Shown here: positions 17,754 through 26,224 of the stretch, piece by piece | Layout of the letters: each line of letters opens with the position of its first letter | How positions within the stretch are numbered: the stretch's first letter is position 1 | From: OMII01 sp947467385 | GTDB lineage: Bacteria > Bdellovibrionota_C > UBA2361 > OMII01 | NCBI GenBank assembly: GCA_044360075.1 | Contig: JBIKLA010000007.1 | Location: 66,245 to 130,244 of the forward strand | Length of the DNA stretch: 64,000 nt | Reading direction: 5' to 3' | Translations under genes and position numbers: made by a program | Notes under the pieces: generated by a model | Database searches by the model: none | Seen by the model: the letters and a program-made list of their open reading frames with translations, nothing else | What the model was told of the DNA's origin: nothing

Positions 17754-18374
17754 GTGGTTTTATTTTCAAGAGATGCGGCGGTTTCGGGACCTCAAGGCGC
17801 TCCGAGCCGTGTGCGCGCTCGACCCCAAGCCCGCACTAGGGGCGTGGCGTCGGGCGCTCTCTTTTTCTTGGCTATCCTTCCCGTTCTCCTGTCCAGCGCC
17901 GGTTGCGGCGTGATCAAAAAGAAGCCCGAAGAATCCACCGACCAGTACTCTATCATCGGAAAGGATATCCCGCCGGATAAGGCCAAGCAGGTCTTAAGCG
18001 AGGTAGGGGGGAACTTCGCCTGTGGGCCGGGTTTGGGAGATGCAGCGGTCAATGTTGGAACCGTTGTAGTGTTTCCGCCGTACGCGATCTATCTTCTTGG
18101 CAACGCAGTTCTGTCGCTAAGCGGATACGAGCCGGTGACGGTCGCGTCGATGCTCCCCGAGGAGCAGGGCAAGCAGTGGTCCCAGACGTACGACCACATC
18201 GTTTCGGGTCCCGGCAAGATGGTCGCGGCGATGTCTGGTCACGAGTATCGCTCGCGCGAGGTTGGCGATCAGAGGCTTAAGGCGGTGATAGACGACATTA
18301 ACAATCCCCCCGAGGGCGCTACAGTGAGCTCAGTCGGGGCTACAACAGCGCAGGGTGCACAGCAGGGAATTTAG
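17754..18374 (+). CDS. lipoprotein of unknown function
   Basis: The reading frame opens with a GTG at 17754, but the preferred start may be a GTG at 17844, directly before a typical signal: ASGALFFLAILPVLLSSAGC with lipobox SAGC. The mature part has no recognised family. A central hydrophobic segment (VGTVVVFPPYAIYLLGNAVL) could be a membrane or surface-embedded helix, which is unusual for a small lipoprotein. The tail is low complexity. It overlaps the upstream region of nadK, which starts 5 nt after its stop. Confidence 0.65.
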   Translation: MVLFSRDAAVSGPQGAPSRVRARPQARTRGVASGALFFLAILPVLLSSAGCGVIKKKPEESTDQYSIIGKDIPPDKAKQVLSEVGGNFACGPGLGDAAVNVGTVVVFPPYAIYLLGNAVLSLSGYEPVTVASMLPEEQGKQWSQTYDHIVSGPGKMVAAMSGHEYRSREVGDQRLKAVIDDINNPPEGATVSSVGATTAQGAQQGI

Positions 18375-18378
18375 GAAG

Positions 18379-19251
18379 ATGATTAGCCGAGTCGGTCTCG
18401 TCATTAGGCCGGGAAGTCAGAGGGTGCTCAATCTTGCGCGAGAAGTCGTGGCGTGGTGCCAGGCGCGCAACCTGCCGCTCGACGTTTGCCCTACCACAGC
18501 CAAGGCGCTCAAGCTGTCCGGGAATGGGATCCCAAGCAAGGAGATGGTGGAGCGGGCCGATCCGATCATTACGCTCGGCGGCGATGGCACGCTGATCGGC
18601 GTGGCGCGCTACGTTGAGGGGAAGTCCCCGGTGTTCGTCGGAGTCAACTTCGGAAACCTCGGCTTTCTCACCGAGATTCGCCCCGATGAGCTCATGTCGG
18701 TGCTCGATGACGTGGTCAAGGGCGGTGTCAAGTGCGCCGAGCGCCTGCTGATCGACGTGCAGGTGCACCGCAAAGGCGTCATCGTGTTCGAGTCGCGCGC
18801 CGTGAACGACGTCGTTGTGCAGAAGGGCGCCCGCTCGAGGCTTCCGCAGCTCGACCTCGCCGTGAATGGCCACGACGTTGCGCGCATCAGGGCTGACGGC
18901 ATTATCCTCTCAACCCCGACGGGCTCCACGGCCTACTCGCTTGCCGCTGGCGGATCGATCGCGCACCCGTCGCTCAGCGTTATCTTGGTAACCCCCATCT
19001 GCCCGCACTCCCTCACCAACAGGCCCCTCATCCTGCCGGGCTCTGCCATGGTGGAGGTCGAGCTGCCGCGCTTTGACGACGAGGTTATCGTGACGGTCGA
19101 CGGCCAGGTCTCTGCGCCGCTTGAGTCAGGGGACATCGTGAAGGTGAGCCAGGCTAAGCAGACCGTTAAGTTCGTCGTCTCGCGCGAGAAGAGCTACTTC
19201 GACATCCTGCGCACAAAGCTCAACTGGGGCGTGCCGAACCGGCCCGACTAG
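18379..19251 (+). CDS. nadK: NAD kinase
   Basis: The 290-residue protein phosphorylates NAD to NADP. It has the diagnostic ITLGGDGTLIGVARY motif, GVNFGNLGFLTEIRPDE, the conserved NDVVVQKG, and TPTGSTAYSLAAGGSIAHP. The ATG at 18379 is preferred over an in-frame GTG at 18355, since AGGAAG lies just upstream and the N-terminus MISRVGLVIRPG then begins directly with the Rossmann-type strand. The start is a little uncertain because the spacing is short. Confidence 0.96.
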   Translation: MISRVGLVIRPGSQRVLNLAREVVAWCQARNLPLDVCPTTAKALKLSGNGIPSKEMVERADPIITLGGDGTLIGVARYVEGKSPVFVGVNFGNLGFLTEIRPDELMSVLDDVVKGGVKCAERLLIDVQVHRKGVIVFESRAVNDVVVQKGARSRLPQLDLAVNGHDVARIRADGIILSTPTGSTAYSLAAGGSIAHPSLSVILVTPICPHSLTNRPLILPGSAMVEVELPRFDDEVIVTVDGQVSAPLESGDIVKVSQAKQTVKFVVSREKSYFDILRTKLNWGVPNRPD

Positions 19252-19274
19252 GCCCCTTCTCGCGGCTTGGCACA

Positions 19275-20780
19275 TCAACCCGGGATGCCGCATGAAGTTA
19301 TAACCTGAGCCAGTGCTGCTGAGGCATCGGGATCCGATGAGCAGAAGTCCATACCCGACAGGCGCTCGCTCTCGCATATGCTTGCAACGCTCCCGAGCGC
19401 CGGGTCTGAGAAGTCCATTTGGAGAGTCACATCCGCAGTCACCGAGCAGTCGTAGTCAGACATGTCATCATCTACAGAGGCTGGCTCGACGTAGAACGGA
19501 TCTGTATCGAAGTTCACCGCGTTGACCTCATCGGCAAGATCGCCGTCAGGAGCGCTGACGTAGCGGTTAGTGCTGCTGCCGCGATACTCAAACACTCCCG
19601 CCATATCGCCCACGACAAAGCGGTCCTTGAGGGCCGACTGCAGCACCCTAAAGTCCGCCAGGGACGATCCAGTGAACTCGCCCACCGAGTAGTTCTTGTG
19701 TGGCATTCCAACCGCGAAGATATCAAAGACCTTGGTCAAGATGCGGTTTTGTGGAGTGATCGTGACGCTGGCCTTAAAGCTTCGGCCGCCGCTGAAGGTA
19801 GCTTGGTTTGTGGAGGTTCGCACCTGGCTCGGGTCAAATGCTAATGCGGAGCCCTGGCTTGCGAGAGCGGCAGAGATCTTTGATTCAAAGAGTGTTGAAT
19901 CCTCTTTATGAAGCCCGGTGAAGCCATACTGGCCGCTCAGCGAAACGGTTACGCGCTCTGCGCTCTCAGCCGTCGTCCCTCCCTCAGGACAGAACCATGA
20001 GGAGTATGCGTATTGTCGACCTGCGTTGCTCAGCTTAGTGGCGCTATCGATACGGAGGTGACCGACCTGCGCTCCTGGCCCCCCAAATCCTGAGATGACT
20101 ACCTTCACGAGGCGGTCCCGGTTACCCGACGGCACAGAGAACACCTTGGTGATATCGCCGTCCGGCAGCTCGCCGTCGATAACGGTGATTGCGCCGGAGT
20201 CAACAAATCGCTGCTTCGGAACATTTCTCATGTAGCACGTTCCCCCTGCGCCCTCGAGGATCGATTGGAAAGCGAACCCGACGCCTTGAATCGAGAAGCA
20301 TCCAATAAGGCCTGCGGAGGTGCCGTCAGTTGGCCCAACGAAGAACTCCGAGCAGCTCTGGGTCGATGGCGACCCCCCCTTCAAATCGTCAATAACTCCG
20401 GCGTTCCAAAATAGGTTCTTTATGCCTCCGCTAATTGTGGGAATGTTCTTTAGAATCGGTGGCGTGCCTGATGGGTCAGCAACGCGACCCGACCTCGACC
20501 GCACCAGAGTAGTCGCACTCGGAAGCTTTCCTAATCCGCCCCGCCGTAGAGCTGTCGGGCTCAAGAGGCGCGAGCAGCGCGTCTTGTTTGAAATGTCGAC
20601 TACGTACGACCTGCCGGATTTCTTTACCGGGGTCCACTTGCCCCCGATGACGCCGCACGACTTGCCCGAAACCTGAACGAGCTGGCCCCTCTTGAAGGTG
20701 TATCGTTTTTGCGCCGATGCCGAGTCCGTAGCCGCCACCAGCAAAATCGCAACAAGCACGACGAGGTGTGAGATTTTCAT
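19275..20780 (-). CDS. secreted protein of unknown function (501 aa)
   Basis: The family is not recognised. The ATG at 20780 has a GGGGGT ribosome-binding site; the upstream extension is non-family. The signal peptide MKISHLVVLVAILLVAATDS ends after ASA. The mature part opens with YTFKRGQLVQVSGKSCGVIG, suggesting a small domain with a disulphide. Later parts are beta-rich, with several cysteines, for instance in GGTCYMRNV and SICESERLSGMDFCS. The region from about residue 350 contains paired acidic stretches. It is convergent with nadK and divergent from recN. It is probably periplasmic or surface exposed. Confidence 0.75.
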   Translation of the reverse strand: MKISHLVVLVAILLVAATDSASAQKRYTFKRGQLVQVSGKSCGVIGGKWTPVKKSGRSYVVDISNKTRCSRLLSPTALRRGGLGKLPSATTLVRSRSGRVADPSGTPPILKNIPTISGGIKNLFWNAGVIDDLKGGSPSTQSCSEFFVGPTDGTSAGLIGCFSIQGVGFAFQSILEGAGGTCYMRNVPKQRFVDSGAITVIDGELPDGDITKVFSVPSGNRDRLVKVVISGFGGPGAQVGHLRIDSATKLSNAGRQYAYSSWFCPEGGTTAESAERVTVSLSGQYGFTGLHKEDSTLFESKISAALASQGSALAFDPSQVRTSTNQATFSGGRSFKASVTITPQNRILTKVFDIFAVGMPHKNYSVGEFTGSSLADFRVLQSALKDRFVVGDMAGVFEYRGSSTNRYVSAPDGDLADEVNAVNFDTDPFYVEPASVDDDMSDYDCSVTADVTLQMDFSDPALGSVASICESERLSGMDFCSSDPDASAALAQVITSCGIPG

Positions 20781-20990
20781 GGTGACCCCCTGGGAACGTG
20801 GAAATAAGCCAACCTCACAATTGTACTGGTAACTTGGGTGTCGCGGTAACCAAAACCTCACCTCCCTAACAGAAAAAGGTGCCTAAGGGCCCAAAAATGC
20901 GGTCTAGTGAGGCCAGGGCAGCCCCCAGGAACCTTTTGCCCTCTGCTGGAAGCCGTGGTATCGAAACCAAAGGAAACGCCATTTGACGCC

Positions 20991-22643
20991 ATGTTAACCG
21001 AACTCACGATCAGCAACTTTGCAATCATCGACCGCCAGTCGCTCTCATTTCATCCCGGCTTTAACGTGATAAGCGGCGAAACGGGCGCGGGCAAGTCGAT
21101 CCTCCTGCACGCGCTCGAGTTCATTCTTGGCGGAAAAGGCTCTCCGTCTCTCATCCGCACCGGCGCAGACAGCCTTGAGGTTCAGGCTCTTTTTGACCTT
21201 ACCGCGATCCCTGAAGTGGTCCGAGCGGAGCTGCCGGATATCGTGGGAGAAGGGGACGACGAGCTTGTCGTATCGCGCACGCTCCCGCGCGAGGGGCGCG
21301 GAAAGGTCCTCATCAATGGGCGGCTCGGAACCGTCTCGCTCCTTGAAGAGATAGTGCGTAAGATCGTTAACATCTGCAGCCAGCATCATCAGACCAAGCT
21401 GCTCGACTCCCGCTTTCATCTCGAGCTCCTTGACGGCTTCTGCGGTTGCTCTGAGCTGGCCGAGGCCATGCGCGATGCGCACCGGCGCTGGACGGAGAAG
21501 CGCCTGGAGCTTGAGCGGCTGCAGGAAGCTCGCGCCAAGGGCGCAGTGCGCCGCGAGGACCTTGAGGCGGTCATCGCCGAGATGTCGGCTATTGCTAAGC
21601 TAAAGGCGGGTCGCCGTGCTGAGCTTGAGCGCGAGATTAAGCGCATCGGCAACGCCGAGCGCCTCATTTCCGTTGGCCAGCGGGCACTTGAGCTTATGTC
21701 GGGCGATGAGGGAATCACGCTTGGCATGAAGGAGCTCGCCGGCTCGATGCAGGAGCTGGTGCGGCTTGATTCGGGCGCAGCCCCGATATTTTCTGAGTTT
21801 GAGTCGGTGCGCGATGCCCTCTCCCGCAGCGAGATCTCGATTAGCCGCTTCGTGAATTCGCTCGATGTCGACGCGGAGACCCTTGAGTCGCTGCGCGAGG
21901 AGCTGTCGGAGATAGCGCGCCTTGAGCGCAAGCACCGCACCGATGACGCCGGGCTCGTTGTGCTGCGCGACGCTGCACAGCGCGAGCTGGACGCCATCTC
22001 TGGTGGCGAGGGATACGGCGAGCTTGAGCGCGAGGTCGCGGCGCTCCTTGATGCCGTGATGAAAGCCGGGAAGGAGCTGCGCAAGGTGCGCACGGCCGGA
22101 GCCAAGCAGCTGTGCAAGGCTGTGGCACAGGATCTGGCTGAGCTCAATATGCGCGACGCGACACTCGACGTGCGCTTAACCGAGTGCGACCCGTCACCAA
22201 CCGGACTCGACAGGGTCGACTTTCTCATCTCAACCAACAAGGGACAGCCGTACGCCCCGCTGGCGGCGATCGCCTCTGGCGGCGAGCTTTCGCGTGTCAT
22301 GCTCGTCCTAAAAAAAATCCTGCGCGAGCGCTCCGGGGTGAATGTGCTTATATTCGATGAGGTCGACACGGGCATCTCGGGTGGGGTCGCCCGCTCCGTT
22401 GGGCAGATGCTGAAAGAGATCTCCGGCCGCTCTCAGGTCGTGTGTATCACCCACCTGCCGCAGGTGGCCTCCCTCTCTGACCGGCACTTCCTGGTCAACA
22501 AGGAGGTTGGAGACCGTGCCATCACCGTCGTGAAACAGCTCTCTGAGGATGAGAAGGTCGACGAAATTGCAAGAATGTTAGCTGGTTATAAGATCACTGA
22601 GGCCTCACGCGCATCGGCCCGAGAGCTGATCGGATCGAAGTGA
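20991..22643 (+). CDS. recN: DNA repair protein RecN
   Basis: The 550-residue SMC-like ATPase helps repair double-strand breaks by recombination. It opens with LTELTISNFAIIDRQSLSF and the Walker A SGETGAGKSILLHAL. A central coiled coil (residues ~160-370, many Leu/Glu/Arg heptads) is followed by the ABC signature AIASGGELSRVMLVLKKIL and Walker B VLIFDEVDTGISGG. QVVCITHLPQVASLSD completes the ATPase. The ATG at 20991 is chosen because the homologous sequence begins there, although its ribosome-binding site is weak. Confidence 0.97.
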   Translation: MLTELTISNFAIIDRQSLSFHPGFNVISGETGAGKSILLHALEFILGGKGSPSLIRTGADSLEVQALFDLTAIPEVVRAELPDIVGEGDDELVVSRTLPREGRGKVLINGRLGTVSLLEEIVRKIVNICSQHHQTKLLDSRFHLELLDGFCGCSELAEAMRDAHRRWTEKRLELERLQEARAKGAVRREDLEAVIAEMSAIAKLKAGRRAELEREIKRIGNAERLISVGQRALELMSGDEGITLGMKELAGSMQELVRLDSGAAPIFSEFESVRDALSRSEISISRFVNSLDVDAETLESLREELSEIARLERKHRTDDAGLVVLRDAAQRELDAISGGEGYGELEREVAALLDAVMKAGKELRKVRTAGAKQLCKAVAQDLAELNMRDATLDVRLTECDPSPTGLDRVDFLISTNKGQPYAPLAAIASGGELSRVMLVLKKILRERSGVNVLIFDEVDTGISGGVARSVGQMLKEISGRSQVVCITHLPQVASLSDRHFLVNKEVGDRAITVVKQLSEDEKVDEIARMLAGYKITEASRASARELIGSK

Positions 22644-22760
22644 TTCAAGCCGTAACAGTTTGATCCGAATCCTGAAATTTGCCCCTCTCAGTTGGATAAG
22701 GTAGCGTCTGGAGTTGGCCAACCATGACCCCGCTTGGGTTTGGAGGCAGGATAGGGCTGC

Positions 22761-23876
22761 ATGACGACCGTCCAAAAAAGGGATTCCTTCCGCATAGTTT
22801 TGGCGCGCTGCCTGCGTTACGGGGTGAACTCCGTTAAGGTGCCGGCTCGGCTTGCCCTGATCGGTGGTCTTAGCTTCGGTGTCGCCGCCGGGATGGCAAC
22901 CTTTGTGGCCGGAAGCTTCTTTACCAACCTGATCCAGCAGGCCCGGGACGTCTACACCGTGTACCGCCTGACCGGCGAGCGAGACGAGCTTGCGGCCTCA
23001 AACCAGCGCCTTGAGCGCGAGGTTAAGGCACTCCAGCACGAGTACGCCCGCAAGGTTGAGTTTAGCCAGGAAGTGCGCGCCAAGCTCTCAAGCCTAGAGA
23101 ACACGCTGGTCACTGCCGGTGCGATGAGCCTCTTCGGAGATGGAGATTCCAAGGCCAAGCAGAAGGCAGCTAGCAAGGACAAGGACAGCGACGAGCCAAC
23201 AAAATCAGGCTCGCTTGCGGCCATTCTTAAGTCCTCCGAGCTGCAAGGCCGCGCAGGCAAGGCTGATACCGACACATCAAAGTGTGCCAGTGGTGAGGGC
23301 TGCATCGCCGGTGCGCGCAAGCAGAAGATCTCGCTTAGCACCGACGCGCAGGAGGACGAGCTCATCGTTGCCCCACTCAACGCCCTCTTTGATGCCGAGC
23401 TCGTGCGCAGCCAAGAGGAGAGCCTTATCGACTCCCTCGACTACTTCTCGTCTATCTCCGAGCGCCTTCCGATCGGCACGCCCGTCATCGGCCGCTACAC
23501 ATCGGGCTTCGGTTACCGCTCATCGCCGTTCTCAAGCCGCTCGTCGTTTCACCAGGGCATCGACGTCTCGATCCCGCGCGGCGCAAAGGTCGTCGCCACC
23601 GGAGCCGGAGTCGTAAAGACAGTTGAGTATCACGGCCACTATGGCCTCACCGTCGACATTCAGCATACTCCCGACGTGGTGACTCGCTACGCGCATCTTT
23701 CAAAGGCAACTGTGCGCGTCGGCCAAGCCGTAGACCGGGGAGACCGCATCGGCCTCTCTGGCAGCTCCGGTCGCGCCACTGGGCCGCACGTCCACTATGA
23801 GGTGATCTACAAGGGCGTTGCGCGCAATCCCAAGCCCTTCGTCCTCCTGGCCGACTCGGTCGGCGACGTTCTGTAG
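22761..23876 (+). CDS. M23 (LytM-type) peptidase with membrane anchor and coiled coil
   Basis: The 371-residue protein has an N-terminal membrane segment (LALIGGLSFGVAAGMATFVA), a coiled coil at residues ~75-125, and a disordered linker rich in Lys/Asp/Ser. The C-terminal LytM domain starts at GRYTSGFGYRSSPF, with the zinc motif HQGIDVSIPRG and the later GPHVHYEVIYKG. Members with intact ligands cut peptide cross-links of peptidoglycan; His, Asp and His are all present here. A GGATAGGG site precedes the ATG. It is convergent with hslO. Confidence 0.92.
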   Translation: MTTVQKRDSFRIVLARCLRYGVNSVKVPARLALIGGLSFGVAAGMATFVAGSFFTNLIQQARDVYTVYRLTGERDELAASNQRLEREVKALQHEYARKVEFSQEVRAKLSSLENTLVTAGAMSLFGDGDSKAKQKAASKDKDSDEPTKSGSLAAILKSSELQGRAGKADTDTSKCASGEGCIAGARKQKISLSTDAQEDELIVAPLNALFDAELVRSQEESLIDSLDYFSSISERLPIGTPVIGRYTSGFGYRSSPFSSRSSFHQGIDVSIPRGAKVVATGAGVVKTVEYHGHYGLTVDIQHTPDVVTRYAHLSKATVRVGQAVDRGDRIGLSGSSGRATGPHVHYEVIYKGVARNPKPFVLLADSVGDVL

Positions 23877-23886
23877 CCCCCAAAGC

Positions 23887-24672
23887 CTAGTTTTCAGCGA
23901 CCTCTGAGCGGTGGATGCCGAACTGCTTGCCACAGCGCGGGCAGGTTATCTGCAGCTCCTGGTCGTCCCCATAGAGCTCCTTCACCGCGTCTGGCGACAT
24001 GCTGCGGAAGAAGGGAAGCAGCTTGTCAGCCGAGCAGTCGCACGAAAACGCAAAGTGCACAGTGCGCATCGGGCTGCGGGTAATATCCGTCGCCGTCGCC
24101 ACGGAACTGATGTCGACCGAGCGAATCCACTCCTCATCGAATTCCGGAAGCGCCACAAGCCCGATTGCGGTGTCGCTATTGTCTGACAGCTTAAGCCTAA
24201 GTGGATACTGCTCGCTCTGCGAGTAGAACTGCTCAACCATGCGCGGGATATCGTTTGTGTCGCACCTGACCAGGCTCTTGAACGATCTGCCACGGTTTGA
24301 GAATTGCGCGTGAATCGAATTGACATCAGTGTGCCGGATATGATCGGTCAGGATATGCCCGACGATAAAGCCGTGGGCGATGCCGGACTCATCGATGACC
24401 CCGGTGTTGCCGGTCACAAAGAGCGAGTAGGGGGTATCAGCAACGAGATGTACCGTCCATGCGTGCGTCTCGGTCGAGGTGCGAGCTGAGAGGTGGACGG
24501 CGAAGCAGGTGATGAGCTCCTTGAGCTTTTCGTCGTGCGCCGGGTCGGTGTCCGGCGCGTGCGTCTTGCGGTGCAGGTAGTAGTCTATGAGGTAATCGGA
24601 GGTGTCCACCGAGATGAAGAGCGCCTCGCACTTTGGAATGTAATCAGTGACTGCGACCAGACCTTTTGACAT
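23887..24672 (-). CDS. hslO: redox-regulated chaperone Hsp33
   Basis: The 261-residue protein is Hsp33: VTDYIPKCEALFISVD-like N-terminus, HGFIVGHILTDHIRHTDVNS, and the C-terminal zinc redox switch made of FSCDCSADK and ITCPRCGKQF (CxC and CxxC). The chaperone is activated when these cysteines are oxidised and the zinc is released. The ATG at 24672 (MSKGLVAVTD) is used; sequence further upstream is not family-like. The length is slightly below the usual ~290 residues. Its substrate-holding domain is recognisable but divergent. Confidence 0.88.
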   Translation of the reverse strand: MSKGLVAVTDYIPKCEALFISVDTSDYLIDYYLHRKTHAPDTDPAHDEKLKELITCFAVHLSARTSTETHAWTVHLVADTPYSLFVTGNTGVIDESGIAHGFIVGHILTDHIRHTDVNSIHAQFSNRGRSFKSLVRCDTNDIPRMVEQFYSQSEQYPLRLKLSDNSDTAIGLVALPEFDEEWIRSVDISSVATATDITRSPMRTVHFAFSCDCSADKLLPFFRSMSPDAVKELYGDDQELQITCPRCGKQFGIHRSEVAEN

Positions 24673-24933
24673 AACGAAATCTTGAAACTTTACCCGGCCG
24701 CAGCGCTGCGACGCTCCCCCTATGGTATCATGCACTCAGGGGTGGCACGCTACTGGGAAGCTCCAAATACCGCGATTGTATGGGCTTTTGGGGCTCCCGG
24801 CGCTGCCTGCCATCCACGGATAGAGCCCTGTAACGGCGGTCATTTCCGCCCTCTTGGCGCCGGGGCATACAACGAAGCTGCGCCCTTTGCGGCGTTTTGA
24901 TACCATAAGAATAACAACTAATTGTGGTGCTCT

Positions 24934-26217
24934 ATGTGCCGCGTGCTGGTGGCGCTGCTGGCCTGCCTTCTGGTCGGGTGCTCGCCGCAGATACGATTCA
25001 AGCCGGGAGAGATACCGAGCCCCACGTCTCCCACCGACACCTCCGAGCTGCGCGACGCGCAGCGGCTTCATAACGCCCTCGTCTCAAAGGTTCCCGTGTG
25101 GCGCAACCCGCAGGCAGAGCGGCGCGTCTCTGGCATCCTCAAGCGCCTGCTTGAGGCTACTCCAGACAGCGGTCACTGGAGCGTCATCCTCTTCGACGAT
25201 CCCACCTGGAACGCCATGACAACGGTCGGCAACCACATCTACATCTTCCGCGGGTTCCTCGATGCCGTTCCGAGCGATAATCAGGTTGCAGCGGTCCTTG
25301 CGCACGAGATTGCGCACCGCCTGGCGCAGCACGAGATTGAGTCATCGGACGAGAAGTGGGGCAGGGCAATGGCGGTGCTGGTTGCGGTCGCGGCCGGAGC
25401 CGCCGTGGCCAGCCGCCCTGGGGCGACGGATCGCGACGTCCGCACCGTGATGGACTCCACGATGAAGGTCGGAGGCGGATTTACGACGCTGCGGTACTCA
25501 CGCGACAAGGAGCGCGAGGCCGACCTCGTAGGGCTCTTCCTCATGGCAGACGCAGGCTTTAACCCACAGGCGGCGGCTGACATGTGGTCGCACCAGATGG
25601 CCGTTGCGGCCGAGCGGGGAAGTGCCTTCTTCAGCACCCATCCACGGCACGAGGAACGCTATAATTTCGTGGTTCAGCTCTTGCCGCTTGCCCAGGAGCG
25701 CTACGAGCAGGCGCGCCGCAAGGGACCTGTCGCAAAGCGCGGCGTACGGGCCACACACAGCGCGTCACCCGTTGCCGAGGCCGAAGCGCGCCGCGCAGAG
25801 GAGGCGCTCCGCAGCGATGATCTCACCGGCGCGGAGGCCATCGCCCAAGCCCTCGTCGCCAAGAACCAGCGCTTTGCCCCAGGCTTCAATCTCTTGGGGC
25901 TCGTGCACGCGCGGCGCGGCGATGGTGACTCGGCGCAAAAAGCCATGCGTAAGAGCCTTGCCCTTGATCCTGAGAACCCTGTCTTCATCTATAACTCAGC
26001 CTGCGTACAGGCTCTCGCCGGCAAGCGCCAGGAAGCCTTTAAGAGCATCGAGCGCGCCTTCGTCTTGCGGCCCCAGCTCGTTGCCGCCGCTGCGGAGGAT
26101 CCCGACCTTGAGTCCTTGCGCGAAGATCCCGCCTTTGAAGATCTCCTCGCCCGCCAGTACCTCTATCCCGCCCCGACAAACGTAGGCGGCAACACCTTTT
26201 CAGTAAACGTCGAATGA
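24934..26217 (+). CDS. M48 metalloprotease-TPR lipoprotein
   Basis: The ATG at 24934 yields a lipoprotein signal MCRVLVALLACLLVGC (lipobox LVGC). The 427-residue protein has an M48 peptidase domain with HEIAHRLAQHE at residues 124-134 (HExxH) and a later EREADLVGLFLM, where the Glu is the third zinc ligand. The C-terminal region from ~270 is a TPR module (FNLLGLVHARRGDGDSAQKA, FIYNSACVQALAGKRQEAF). The arrangement resembles BepA/LoiP-type periplasmic proteases that act on outer-membrane proteins. An upstream in-frame TTG at 24922 is possible but adds no signal sequence. Confidence 0.9.
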   Translation: MCRVLVALLACLLVGCSPQIRFKPGEIPSPTSPTDTSELRDAQRLHNALVSKVPVWRNPQAERRVSGILKRLLEATPDSGHWSVILFDDPTWNAMTTVGNHIYIFRGFLDAVPSDNQVAAVLAHEIAHRLAQHEIESSDEKWGRAMAVLVAVAAGAAVASRPGATDRDVRTVMDSTMKVGGGFTTLRYSRDKEREADLVGLFLMADAGFNPQAAADMWSHQMAVAAERGSAFFSTHPRHEERYNFVVQLLPLAQERYEQARRKGPVAKRGVRATHSASPVAEAEARRAEEALRSDDLTGAEAIAQALVAKNQRFAPGFNLLGLVHARRGDGDSAQKAMRKSLALDPENPVFIYNSACVQALAGKRQEAFKSIERAFVLRPQLVAAAAEDPDLESLREDPAFEDLLARQYLYPAPTNVGGNTFSVNVE

Positions 26218-26224
26218 GGGTCCG

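Noticed and set aside
21416..22375. 319-codon frame antisense to recN.
   Set aside because: It is Ser/Arg-rich, typical of an antisense frame in GC-rich DNA; recN is clearly the real gene.
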